Position numbers and translations under genes: made by a program. Source: Taeniopygia guttata (lineage: Eukaryota > Chordata > Aves > Passeriformes > Estrildidae). From it: DNA of 64,000 nucleotides. Under the pieces are notes generated by a model. The model ran no database searches. It was given only the letters and a program-made list of their open reading frames with translations, and was not told the origin of the DNA. The stretch is from contig NC_133026.1 of the NCBI RefSeq assembly GCF_048771995.1, positions 151,985,001 to 152,049,000 on the forward strand, in the 5' to 3' direction. Below are positions 35,001 through 47,000 of the stretch, piece by piece. Within the stretch, counting starts at the first letter, position 1. Each line of letters starts with the position of its first letter.

Positions 35001-38000
35001 CCGCCCTCGGGGCCAGGCCGGGCTGCGCCGAGTCGGGGCGGGCCGTGCCGGGAAGGGGTGGTTGTGTAAATGTGTGCGTGTGTTTGTGCTTGTGCTGCCT
35101 CCCACCTGTGTGCGGGTGCGCGTCCCTCGCGTGTGTCCGCCCGAGTGTGTCTGTGCGCTCAGGTGTGCACAGGTGTGCATGGGAGCGCGTGTGAGCTGCA
35201 CGTGTGTCTGTGAGGGGGTGCGTGTGTCCGCCCGAGTGTGTCTGTGCACTCAGGTGTGCACAGGAGTGCGTGGGAGCGCGTGTGAGCTGCACGTGTGTCT
35301 GTGAGGGGGTGCGTGTGTCAGCCCGAGTGTGTCTGTGCACTCAGGTGTGCACAGGAGTGCGTGTGAGCTGCACGTGTGTCTGTGAGGGGGTGCGTGTGCA
35401 CGGGAGTGAGCTGCTGCACGCTCATGTGTGTGCGAGCGTGGTGTGCATGGCTCTGTGTGGCTGTGTGCATGTGTGTGCATGCTTGTATGTGTGTGTGCAT
35501 GTCTCTGTGTGTGTGTGCATGTCTGTGTGTGTGTGTGCATGTCTCGGTGTGTGCACACACGTGTCTGTGGTGTACACACACACCTGATGTGTGTGTGTGT
35601 ACAAATGAGTTACACGCAGTGGCACACAGATGTATTCTGTGTTTGTGTGTGCACAGGCTGTCCCAGTGCATGTGTGTGTGTACAAATATGTTACACACAG
35701 TGGCACACAGATGTATTCTCTGTGTGTGTGTGTGTGCACAGGGTGTTCTGGTGTGTGTGTACAAATATGTTACACACAGTGCTGCACACCCCGTGTGTGT
35801 TTCTGCACACATGTGTGCGTGCCCTGTGTGCATGTGCCAGTGTCTGTGTGTCTGTGTGTCTGTATGTCTGTGTGTCTGTGTGTCTGTGTGTGCACGCCAT
35901 GTGTCTGTGTGTCTGTATGTCTGTGTGTCTGTATGTCTGTGTGTCTGTGTGTGCATGCCGTGTGTCTGTGTGTCTGTGTGTCTGTGTGTCTGTGTGTCTG
36001 TGTCTGTGTGTGCACGCCATGTGTCTGTGTGTCTATGTGTCTATGTGTCTGTGTGTCTGTGTGTCTGTGTGTCCATGTGTCCGTGTGTCTGTGTGTCTCT
36101 GCATGCACGCCGTGTGTCTGTATGTCTGTGTGTCCGTGTGTCTGTGTGTGCATGCTGTGTCTCTGTGTGTCTGTGTGTCCGTGTGTCCGTGTGCGCATGC
36201 CGTGTGTCTGTCCCAGCCCATCTCCCCGTGCCCACCCACCCTGGCGCGCTCCCACACCTTGGGGAGCCCCTTCCCTCAGTGCCCGTGTGCCCATCCTGCC
36301 GTGTCGGGTCCCGCTGCGTGTGTCACCGCGGGGAGCCCCTGGTGCTGGTGCTGAGCCCCTCCCCGGTGCTGTCCCCCCACCCCTGGGCCCTGACACTCCC
36401 CCCGGTGCCAATCTCCGGTGCCTTTTGGCCCTCCCTGGCACGGGGCTCGAGGTGTCCCCCAGCCCCGGTGCGGCCGGGTCCCGGTGCCACTGCCTGGAGC
36501 CCCTCAGTGCTTTTTGCTGCCCCGTTGTACTGTCCTGGTGCATGGCGGTGTCACCGGGTGTCCCCACGGCGCTGGGTGCACCCCGCTGGCGTTCCGCGCC
36601 CCTGGGTGCCCCCAGTGTCGAGGTGGGGGCGGCTCGGCGGCTCCCGGGGGTTCCCCCGGAGCCCCGAGGGTGGGAGACGCCGTGGGAGGGAGCCGGGCCG
36701 GCCCGGTGGCGTCGGCACCCGCGGGCGAGACTGCGGCGCTCCTGCCCGGCCGGCCCGGCTGGCCCGGGAGCCGCCGGCCCGGGAGCTGCCAGGCCCGGGA
36801 GCCGGGCGCCGCCTGCCCCGGGAGCCGCCGGGGACGGTGCCAGGAGCCGCCCCGTCGGCTCTTCAAAGCGCTGGCTCCGACCCGGCGCGTCCTCCCGGTC
36901 GGTACCTGCCGGGGCCGGGGGGTGCCGGTGCCGGGAGCGCCGTTCCGCCCCTCACCCCGCAGCCGTCCCAGGCTCCCGGTCTCGGCTCCGAACCCGTTCG
37001 GAGCGGTTCGGCACACCGGGAGCGGTTCGGCCCGTGTGAGCGCGGTGCCGGACCGCAGCGGTGCCACCCTTGTGACCGCCCCGGCGGTGTCACCGCCGTG
37101 TCCCTCTCCCGTCCGGTGGCTCCTGCGGCCGTGTCGCAGTAGCCGCGGCTCCGGGGTGTCCCTGGCGCCCCCGACGTGCGTCAGCAGGGCTCCCACCGCG
37201 CTCCGGGCGCCAGATGTGCCTGTGCCAGATGTGCCTGTGCCAGATGTGCCTGTGCCAGATGCGCTCTCGGCGGAAAAATGTGCGTGCCGGGGCTGGGGCC
37301 GGGCCGGTGCCGCCCGCATTCCGCGGCGGCCGCGCTGGCTCCGTCCCAGCGGGCATCGGCCCGGCTCGGCTGCCGCTCCCTGACGGGCCCCCGCACCCAC
37401 AGCGGGTCACGGGTGGGTGTCGGGGTGGGTGTCACGGGTGGGCGGGGGCGGCAGGGCTCTCGGGGCGCCGCCGGTGCGCGGTTGGACCGTGAGTCACGGC
37501 AGGACCGGGCCACAGCCCCGTGTCCTTTGGACTCCGCACCGAGGACGGGCGATGCCCGTGCTGTGGAACGGGGTGTTGGGGTGCAGACATGGATATTGAG
37601 GTTCAGACATGGATATTGAGGTTCAGACATGGATACTGGGGTGCAGACATGGGTGTTGGGGTTCAGACATGGATATTGGGGTGCAAACATGGGTGTTTGG
37701 GTGCAGACATGGATGTTGGGGTGCAAACTTGGGTGTTTGGGTGCAGACATGGGTATTGGGGTGCAGACATGGGTGTTTGGGTGCAGACATGGGTATTGGG
37801 GTGCAGGCATGGGTGTTGGGGTGCAGACATGGATATTGAGGTGCAGACATGGATATTGAGGTGCAAACATGGGTGTTGGGGTGCAAACATGGGTGTTTGG
37901 GTGCAGACATGGATATTGGGGTGCAAACATGGGTGTTGGGGTGCAAACATGGGTGTTTGGGTGCAGACATGGATGTTGGGGTGCAAACATGGGTGTTTGG

Positions 38001-41000
38001 GTGCAGACATGGGTATTGGGGTGCAGACATGGGTGTTTGGGTGCAGACATGGGTATTGGGGTGCAGGCATGGGTGTTGGGGTGCAGACATGGATATTGAG
38101 GTGCAGACATGGATATTGAGGTGCAAACATGGGTGTTGGGGTGCAAACATGGGTGTTTGGGTGCAGACATGGATGTTGGGGTTCAGACATGGATATTGAG
38201 GTTCAGACATGGATATTGGGGTGCAAACATGGGTGTTTGGGTTCAGACATGGATGTTTGGGTTCAGACATGGGTATTGGGGTGCAGACATGGTGTTGGGG
38301 TTCAGACACGGGTGTTTGGGTTCAGACATGGATGTTTGGGTTCAGACATGGATGTTGGGGTGCAGACATGGTGTTGGGGTTCTGACATGGATATTGTGAA
38401 AACATGGATATTGAGGTTCAGACATGGGTATTGGGGTGCAAACATGGGTATTGGGGTGCAGACATGGATGTTTGGGTTCAGACATGGATACTGAGGTTCA
38501 GACATGGATATTGGGGTGCAAACATGGGTGTTTGGGTGCAGACATGGGTGTTGGGGTTCAGACATGGATATTGGGGTGCAGACATGGATGTTGGGGTTCA
38601 GACATGGGTATTGGGGTGCAGACATGGATGTTGGGGTGCAAACATGGGTGTTGGGGTGCAGACATGGTGTTTGGGTGCAGACATGGATGTTGTGGCTCAG
38701 GAAGTGGCCCTTAGGGCACTGATGTGTGTGTTGGGGTGCAGACCTAGGTACTGGGGTGCTGGCTAGGCCAGGCTGGCAGCACCCAGGGCACCCACGGCTG
38801 CCCTTCCCCCAGCAGCTGCCACCCCTGCCATGGATGACGTGGGTGACGTTGGTGACGTTGGTGACATGGGTGCTGTGGGTGCTGTGATTGACAGGACTGG
38901 CAGCTCTGTGTCACCCCAGGGGACTGGGGATTCTCAGCCCGTGCCAGCCACCCTGGGGGTCCCCGCAGAGGGACATCCCGGGGGGATGCAGCATCCAGTG
39001 GGGTGCAACCCCTGAATTTGCCCTGTGGTCCCCTCAGCTGACGTTGTCACCCACTGGGAGAGGGTGGTGGGAGGTGAATCTCTGGGGAAGGGGAGTTCCT
39101 ACACTGCTGCCAATGCCCCCACCCGATGTGAGAGCCTGTGGGGGCTGTGGGGCACAGGGCAGGGTGGGGGGTGCTGTCCTGGGGTGCTTGTAGGGAGCAG
39201 AGCTGCTGGTGGGGCTGGTGTGTGCATGGGGGCACATGGGGGAGCCTGTGGGGCACAGTGCCCCATCCTGGGGATCCTGCAGCCCAGGGGATTGTGACCT
39301 TGAACCCCTCAAGAGGGACCCCAGGGATCTGAGCCCCTCAAATGTGGGCCCTGGGACTGGGGCTGGTGAACCTGGGGGCTTGAGCCCCAGGTGGGGGGAG
39401 CTGGGGTCCTACAGCCCCAGGGTGTGGGCTGGGGGTTCTGAGGGGGTCCCTGGGCTGTGGCACCGCGTGGTGCCAAAACCCCCACAGGGACTGAAGGTCC
39501 CAGCTGGGGCCTGGGGTGCTGGGGAGCTCCTGACCATGGGGCCAGAGGGGTTCTGGGCATCCTCTGTGAGGGGCAAGGAGGGTTTTGACCTGCAAACCTG
39601 GGGGACCTGAGCCTCCAGAGCTTGGAAACCTGGTGGTCCTGAGATGTGGTGGCTGGGGGTCCAACAGTCCCAGGCTGTGGGCCCCACCCCCTTTGGACTT
39701 ATGGACCTGAGGGTCCCCAGACCCCGAGGTGTGGGGCAGGGGGTCTGGCCACCCTGGGTGAGGGGTGAGGGGTTTCTGAGCACCCCGATCTTCAGGAACC
39801 GGGGGTCCCGCTCCCCGCTCTCGCAGATCCGGGGGTCCCGCTGCCCCGTGTGTGGGGCTGGGGGCGCCGGCTCCCCGTGGAGCGTTCCGTGGTTGCTCCG
39901 TGGCTCCGTGTCCCATCCCGCCTGCAGGCGCAGGGAGGGAAGGGTTAAAGCTCAGGAGTTTCCTGTGGGCAGGGTCGGGGCGTGGGGCGTGGGGCGTGGG
40001 GCGGGGGGAGAGAGCCCCGTCTCCTCCCCGGGCCGCCCCACTCGCGGCGGGACCGGGAAGGGAGCGCAGCTGTGTCGGGGCTCGCTCAGCATGTCGCGGC
40101 CGCGGCGCAGCTCGGAGGAGGCTCCGGCGGTGGCCGCCCGGACGGGCTCTGAGGACAACCTGTACCTGGCCGTGCTGCGGGCGGCCGAGGGCCGCAAAGG
40201 TACCGCGTGGGGCGTGGGGGCCGCAGCCTCGGCATCCCCACCTGGGCCGGTGCCCCCGGGCAGCGCCCCGCACCGGGGCGGGGTCCCCCGTGCTGGATCC
40301 GTGTCCGTGTCCCCGGGGCTCTGGGCCCCCGGCGGGCCGTGGGGCAGCCCCCACAGCAGAGCGGTGTCCCTGGGGCAGGGGCGGTGTCCCCAGGGCGGGC
40401 TGCGGGGCAGACCCGCACGCCGGGGCGATGTCTCCGGCCGGGCTGTGGGGCAGACCCGCACGCCGGGGCGGTGTTGGTGGGGCGGGCTGTGGGGCAGACT
40501 GCAGCAGACCCCCTCGCCGCCGCCCAGCTCCATCCCCGGTGCCCTCGGTCGCTTCCTGCCACGCCCTGCCCGGCCGGTCCGGCCTGGCCCGGCTCTCCCT
40601 GCGCCGCCGCCCGTGGGTGTGGGGTGGGCGCCGCTCGGGGACCCCTCGGGTGTCAATGCTGTGGGTGCGGGTGCCGGGCTGTGGTGTCGGTGCCCCCCGC
40701 TCGGCGCGCCCCACGTTTCCTTCCTTCCTTCCTTCCTTTCTTCCTCTCGTACCGTGGCCGCTCCTGGCCCGGCACGCCCTGGCGGTGCCGCGGGGCGCTC
40801 GGGCTGTGCAGCACCCCGGGGTGCTCTCCCGGCGGGGAGGGTTGGCTGTGGGGCGCTGGGTGCCGCGTGGGCAGATCCCGGCACGCTCCAGCAGGGCAAG
40901 ACCCAGCACGCAGCGCCCGGCTCGCCACGGCCGGGGCAGCGGGGCGCTGCGGCTGCCGCGGCACCGGGGGCATCGCCCCGTGGGCATAGGGTGTCACTTC

Positions 41001-44000
41001 TGGCCTTGGGCATCAGGCGGGGTGTGTGACACTGGGGATACAGGGGGACAGGGGTGCTGGCAGTGGGGCGCTGGGGGGTTAACGGGGTGCAGGGCAGCGG
41101 GTGCTGGGGGGTGGGTCCCGGGCGATCCCGGGTTCCCATCCCAATGCGTCACCGTTCCCATTCCCATGCCATCCCCTAATGACAGGGCAGCGGGCAGGGA
41201 GCGCCGTGACTCACTGCAGCCCTGCTTGGCCCTGTGCCCACAGAGAAGGGTGTCCTGGAGGTGTCCTGGGGTGTCCCACAGCTCTGGCAGTGCAGAGGGT
41301 GCGTGGGCTCATCTCAGTCCCGTACATGTCCCACCAGGGTCCAGGGTGGTGCCAGGACAAGCACCCCATGGGCTCATCTCCGTACCATACCCAAACCGCT
41401 CAATCAGTGCCCACTGAGCCCAGGGCAGTGCTGGCGCTCCTCAGAGCAGTGCCAGAGGGCTCAGGGTTAGGTAGGCACCTCCTGCTCCCAGCAGTCACAG
41501 AGGCACAGAATAGTCCGAGGTGAAAGCAGTTCCACAAGGATCACCAAGTCCAACTCCTGATTTGTCCGTACTGGGGTTGAACCTGCGACCTTGGTGTTAT
41601 TCATTAGCACCACGTTATTAGCACCACGTTATTAGCACCACGTTATTAGCAGCACGTTATTAGCAGCTGATCTAATCTCAGTGCTCAGAGCTGAGGTGCT
41701 GGCGGGCACTGGTGGGTGCTGGCACGGTGCTGGCATGGTGCTGGCACGCTGGGGCCGATCCCCGTTAGCTGTTTCCTCTCCCCACACCCCCGTGAGTCAC
41801 CGTGGTTCCCCAGAGCGGTTGGCTCATCGTTTCCTGTGCCAGCCGTGCCCTGCGGTGCCGCCGGCGGGGTCTGGTTTTTTGCTGTGCCACGACCCTGGTG
41901 CCACTGGCTCACCTGTCCCTCTCCTCTCTTGCAGATGAGCGAGATCGTGTCCAGAAGAAAACCTTCACCAAATGGGTCAACAAGCACCTTATCAAGGTAT
42001 GGGCACTGCCAGTCCAGCGGGCACCGCTGCCCCAGCAGTCCCCAGCCCCAGATCACCCCCACCCACAGCCCCGTGTGCTGGGACAGCCGAGACGTGGCAG
42101 TGGAGGGTCCCCGGTGCCAGTGCTGGCGCTCCTGTGCCGCACCTCTGGTCAAGGCCTCTCAGCTGCCTCTGGGGTGGGGTTCTGCCCTCCAGGTGGGATC
42201 TGCCCTCCTGCTGCCCTCCCAGTGTGCCAGGAGGGAACGGTGCCCTTGGCACCTGGGGGTGTGTCCTGTGCTTTGACGCCCTCCGTCCTGTCCCACCCCT
42301 GCCAGTCCCCAGTCCCTGCCGCAGGCAGAGCCCCACCTTGGCACCTGGCACACACTGGGACATGGCCCAGTTCCCCAAAATGTGTCTCCACGTGTCCCTG
42401 ACCCTGCAGTGCCATCGTGGTGCCACCACGCTCTGCCCACCCTGGGTCCCCTCTCAGCTCTCTCCTAACTGCTCTCTTCTCTCTGCCCTGCGCAGCACTG
42501 GCGACCAGAGGTAGGTCCTTCCTCTCTGTCTGTCTGTCCCACTGCGCTCTTCCTCTTTGCACACCCTCCTTTCCCCTGGGGCTGCCACTGTGCTCGGCAG
42601 TGGGTCTGAGCCCTGCGTGGTGGGCGGAGGGTCTGAGCCCTTCACGGTGGGTCTCTGCATGCCAAGAGCGATGCCGGAGCGATGCCGGATCCATCCTGGC
42701 ACGGGGGAGCTGCTGTGTGTGTTTGGGGTGATTGTGGCACTGGGGACACCGGCCGCACTTGGAGCTGTGTGCGAGCACCCGCTGCACTGGGGGGTCACCG
42801 GGCACCCACCCCGGTGTTTGCTGGCAGGGGTGGGGGGCGCTCAGCTGCCCCCAGCCCCCCGACACCATGGCTTTCCCCGCAGGCGCAGCGCCATGTCAAC
42901 GACCTGTACGAGGACCTGCGGGACGGGCACAACCTCATCTCGCTGCTGGAGGTGCTGTCGGGTGACACGCTGGTAGGTGCCACTCTGCCCTGCCCGCACT
43001 GTCCCCCGGTCCCGCCACGCGCCGGCACCCTTCCACCGGCCGTGTCTTCATCCTCGTCCTCCCCTTCGCTGCCTGCCTGTGTTCCCTCTCGTCCTGCTTG
43101 GCCGTCGGTCTGTCCCGGTGACCCTGGAGTGCCCGCGCCCCCCGCCTCTAACCTCTCTTTGCTTTGGTGCCCTCTCTGCTTCCTGGCGCCGGCCCCCGGC
43201 CCACCGCCGCCTTTGCCTCCTCCTTCTCCTTCCTCTCTCTGCTCCTCTCCGCTCGGCTCGGCCGGGGCAGCCCCGGGAGCGCGACGTCCTCCGGACCTTG
43301 CGGTTGGTGAGTGGTTCTGCCGTCGGCTCCTGGCGCGGCCGGAGCAGCGGTGCTGTGGCAGCGGCACGGAGTGGTGCCCGGCATGTCCCAGCACTGTCTG
43401 CATGCCATGTGCTGTGTGACAGCGGTGCTGTGGCAGCGGCACGGAGCGGTGCCCGGCATGTCCCAGCACTGTCTGCATGCCATGTGCTGTGTGCCTGTCC
43501 CGGTGCTGTCCCGGTGCTCTGCTGCATGCTTTGCCTGTCCTGGTGCCCCTTGATGCCCAGAGCTGTGGGGGTGGGTTTCCCTGGGCCAGAACTCAGTGGC
43601 AGCAGCAAGAGAGAAGTCATCATCCAGAAGCAGCGTCACTGGGAGTGATCCCAGCGGGCTGTCAGGAGCTGGACTCTGGCTCCTGGCACCACAGCAGGAC
43701 GTGCTGCTCGCTCTGCGGGGTGGCCCGTGGGTCTCACGCTAGGGCCAGTCCTGGCCCCGGGCGGCTGTGGGTCCATGTTGGCCCCTTTCTGTGTGACAGG
43801 AGTGACCCTGGTCTGCTGCTGAGCGGCACAAGGGGCTTCATGGAGCCCCCCAGCCAAAGCTGGGCTTAGCTGGTGCAACGTCGGCATTGCCATGGGGCAG
43901 GAACATGCTGGGGGATCTGTTTGGGCAGGACCCAGGGGACCCCAGCTGGGACCCACAAGTTTGGGGGGCTGACCCATCTTGGCAGTTCCTGGTCCTGCTG

Positions 44001-47000
44001 AGGGGACACTGCAGCGTGCTGGGGAGCTGCATGGCGAGGGACCACGGTGGCCACACCTGCGGCGCTGGCAGGACCGTGGTGTGCTGGCACTGGGGCCAGC
44101 AGCACTCCGAGCGGCACTCAGCTCCCCTCGGGACGGCCGTGATGGTCCCGGTGCTGCCGGGCGTGGCGTGGCGTGGGAACAGCCTGTGCCGCGGGGGGAG
44201 CATGGGGAGCGTCCCCACCCCTGCAGGGGCAAAGTGCGAGGGCGGGTGCCATCGGCATGTGCGGTGCCGGGAGCGGCCGGACGGCGCCGGGATGGCAGGA
44301 CGGTGTGGTGGCATCATGGTGGGGCCGAGGGCGCGGTGTGGTGTCACCGAGGGGCTGTGGTGACAGGACACTGCGGGGCCGTGTCCAGCGTGGCCGCGCT
44401 CACCACCCTCCTCTTCCCCAGCCCCGGGAGAAGGGCCGGATGCGCTTCCACAAGCTGCAGAATGTCCAGATTGCCCTCAACTACCTGAAGCATCGGCAGG
44501 TGAGAATAGGGAGGGACCCCTGGGATGGCCATAACCCCCGGGGCTGTGCCGGGCTCCCCCATCCCTGAGCCGCGTGTGTCCTGCGCTGCAGGTGAAGCTG
44601 GTGAACATCCGGAACGATGACATCGCCGACGGCAACCCCAAACTGACACTGGGGCTCATCTGGACCATCATCCTCCACTTCCAGGTGAGCCCGGCGGGGT
44701 GGGGATGGGGACAGTGGTACTGAGGGGTCAGGATTCCATGGTGTCCCAGGCTGGTCTGGTCCCCAGTGGGGCAGGAGCGGTGTCGCTGGCGGTGCCATGC
44801 AGCGAGTGCCGTCGTGCCGGTGCCCGTGCCGGTTTCCAGAGTAACAGCTGTGTCCTGGCAGATCTCGGACATCCAGGTGACCGGGCAGTCGGAGGACATG
44901 ACAGCCAAGGAGAAGCTGCTGCTGTGGTCACAGCGGATGGTGGAGGATTACCAGGGCCTCCGCTGTGACAACTTCACCACCAGCTGGCGGGACGGGCGCC
45001 TCTTCAACGCCATCATCCACCGGCACAGGTGGGTGCCGTGGTGGTGCCGTGTGGTCCACGGGCAGGCGTGTGCTCGTGGGGCGGCCGTGCTGATCCTGTG
45101 CTCGTGGGGCAGCCACAGCTGTGCTTATGGGGCAGCCACAGCTGTGCTTATGGGGCAGCCACAGCTGTGCTTATGGGGCAGCCAGTCCCGTGCTCATGGG
45201 GCAGCCACAGCTGTGCTTATGGGGCAGCCACAGCCGTGCTCATGGGGCAGCCATAGCTGTGCTTATGGGGCAGCCACAGCTGTGCTCATGGGGCAGCCAT
45301 AGCTGTGCTCATGGGGCAGCCATACCTGTGCTCATGGGGCAGCCGCAGCTGTGCTCATGGGGCAGCCACAGCTGTGCTTATGGGGCAGCCACAGCTGTGC
45401 TTATGGGGCAGCCATAGCTGTGCTTATGGGGCAGCCACAGCTGTGCTTATGGGGCAGCCATACCTGTGCTCATGGGGCAGCCATACCTGTGCTTATGGGG
45501 CAGCCATACCTGTGCTCATGGGGCAGCCACAGCTGTGCTCATGGGGCAGCCATAGCTTTGCTCATGGGGCAGCCACAGCTATGCTTATGGGGCAGCCACA
45601 GCTGTGCTTATGGGGCAGCCATACCTGTGCTCATGGGGCAGCCATACCTGGGGTCTTGGGGCAGCCATAGCTGTGCTTATGGGGCAGCCACAGCTGTGCT
45701 TATGGGGCAGCCACAGCTGTGCTCATGGGGCAGCCATACCTGTGCTCATGGGGCAGCCATAGCTGTGCTTATGGGGCAGCCACAGCTGTGCTTATGGGGC
45801 ACCCATACCTGTGCTCATGGGGCAGCCATACCTATGCTTATGGGGCAGCCATAGCTGTGCTTATGGGGCAGCCACAGCTGTGCTCATGGGGCAGCCACAG
45901 CTGTGCTTATGGGGCAGCCACAGCTGTGCTCATGGGGCACCCATACCTGTGCTCATGGGGCAGCCATACCTATGCTTATGGGGCAGCCATACCTGTGCTT
46001 ATGGGGCAGCCAGTCCCATACTCATGGGGCAGCCACAGCTGTGCTGATGGGGCAGCCATACCCGTGCTTATGGGGCAGCCATAGCTGTGCTCATGGGGCA
46101 GCCATAGCTTTGCTCATGGGGCAGCTGTGCCTGTGCTTATGGGGCAGCCATACCTGTGTTTATGGGGCAGCCACAGCTGTGCTAATGGGGCAGCCGTGCC
46201 AATCCCGTGCTCATGGGGCAGCCGTGCCAATCCTGTGCTCATGGGGCAGCCGTGCCAATCCCGTGCTCATGGGGCAGCCGTGCTGACCTCGTGTCCCCGG
46301 GGTGGCTGTGCCAATCCTCGGGGCGCCGTGAGCACGTTCTCCTGACGAGTCCCAGCCCATCAGCCCGTGCTGAGCGCCGTGCCCACCGCTGGCGTGCCAG
46401 GGCGGGGACAGGCAGGTCCCCACGGGTCCTGCTGGGACCTCCGCGTGCTTTTGGGGAGAGAAAACGTGTGCAGGCCTGTGCCAGGTGGGGGGAGTCGCCT
46501 GCGCTGTGCCGTGTCACTGCTGTGCTCTGCACCACGGCACTGCTGCACTGAGCTTGGCCTCACCATGGGCGCCCGAGGTGTCACCCCACGGGGCACTGGG
46601 GTGTCACCCCACAGGGCACTGCGGTATCAGCCCCATGCCAGGCTGGGGTGCCCTGTGGAAAGGGCTAACAGCGAGCCTGATAGCTAAAAGAACAGAAAGA
46701 AACTAAGAAACAAACAAAAAAAAAACTAATAAAAAAAATTATCCAAAACTATAACCAAAAAAGCCAAGGGAAGAGATGAATTAAAGAAAAAAAACTTTAC
46801 AACTAAACAAAGTATTTTTAAAAAATTAACTAAAATCGCTATTACTTTTCACCAATAGTATTATGTTAACTTATTATAACCAATAATTAAAGTAAAAAAT
46901 ATAACCAATTAAAAAGTGTATAAAAAGTCAACTATCTTCAATAATAAAGAGTTACCATCTAAAACTACTTTATATCACAGCCACCTCAACAACAACAGTG

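Noticed and set aside
37214-37492. Open frame with three MCLCQ repeats as a secreted or Cys-rich peptide
   Set aside because: Product of a 15-bp tandem triplication; no phase-1 donor for plectin and no other gene context.
37573-38695. Regularly spaced repeats resembling a CRISPR array
   Set aside because: The units are contiguous 20-mers without unique spacers, in a vertebrate genome; it is a minisatellite.
46680-46990. A-rich island as a nuclear copy of mitochondrial DNA
   Set aside because: The base composition is suggestive, but TG/CA ends, TATA and AATAAA signals and a flanking 6-bp duplication fit a solo LTR better, and no mitochondrial gene was recognised.
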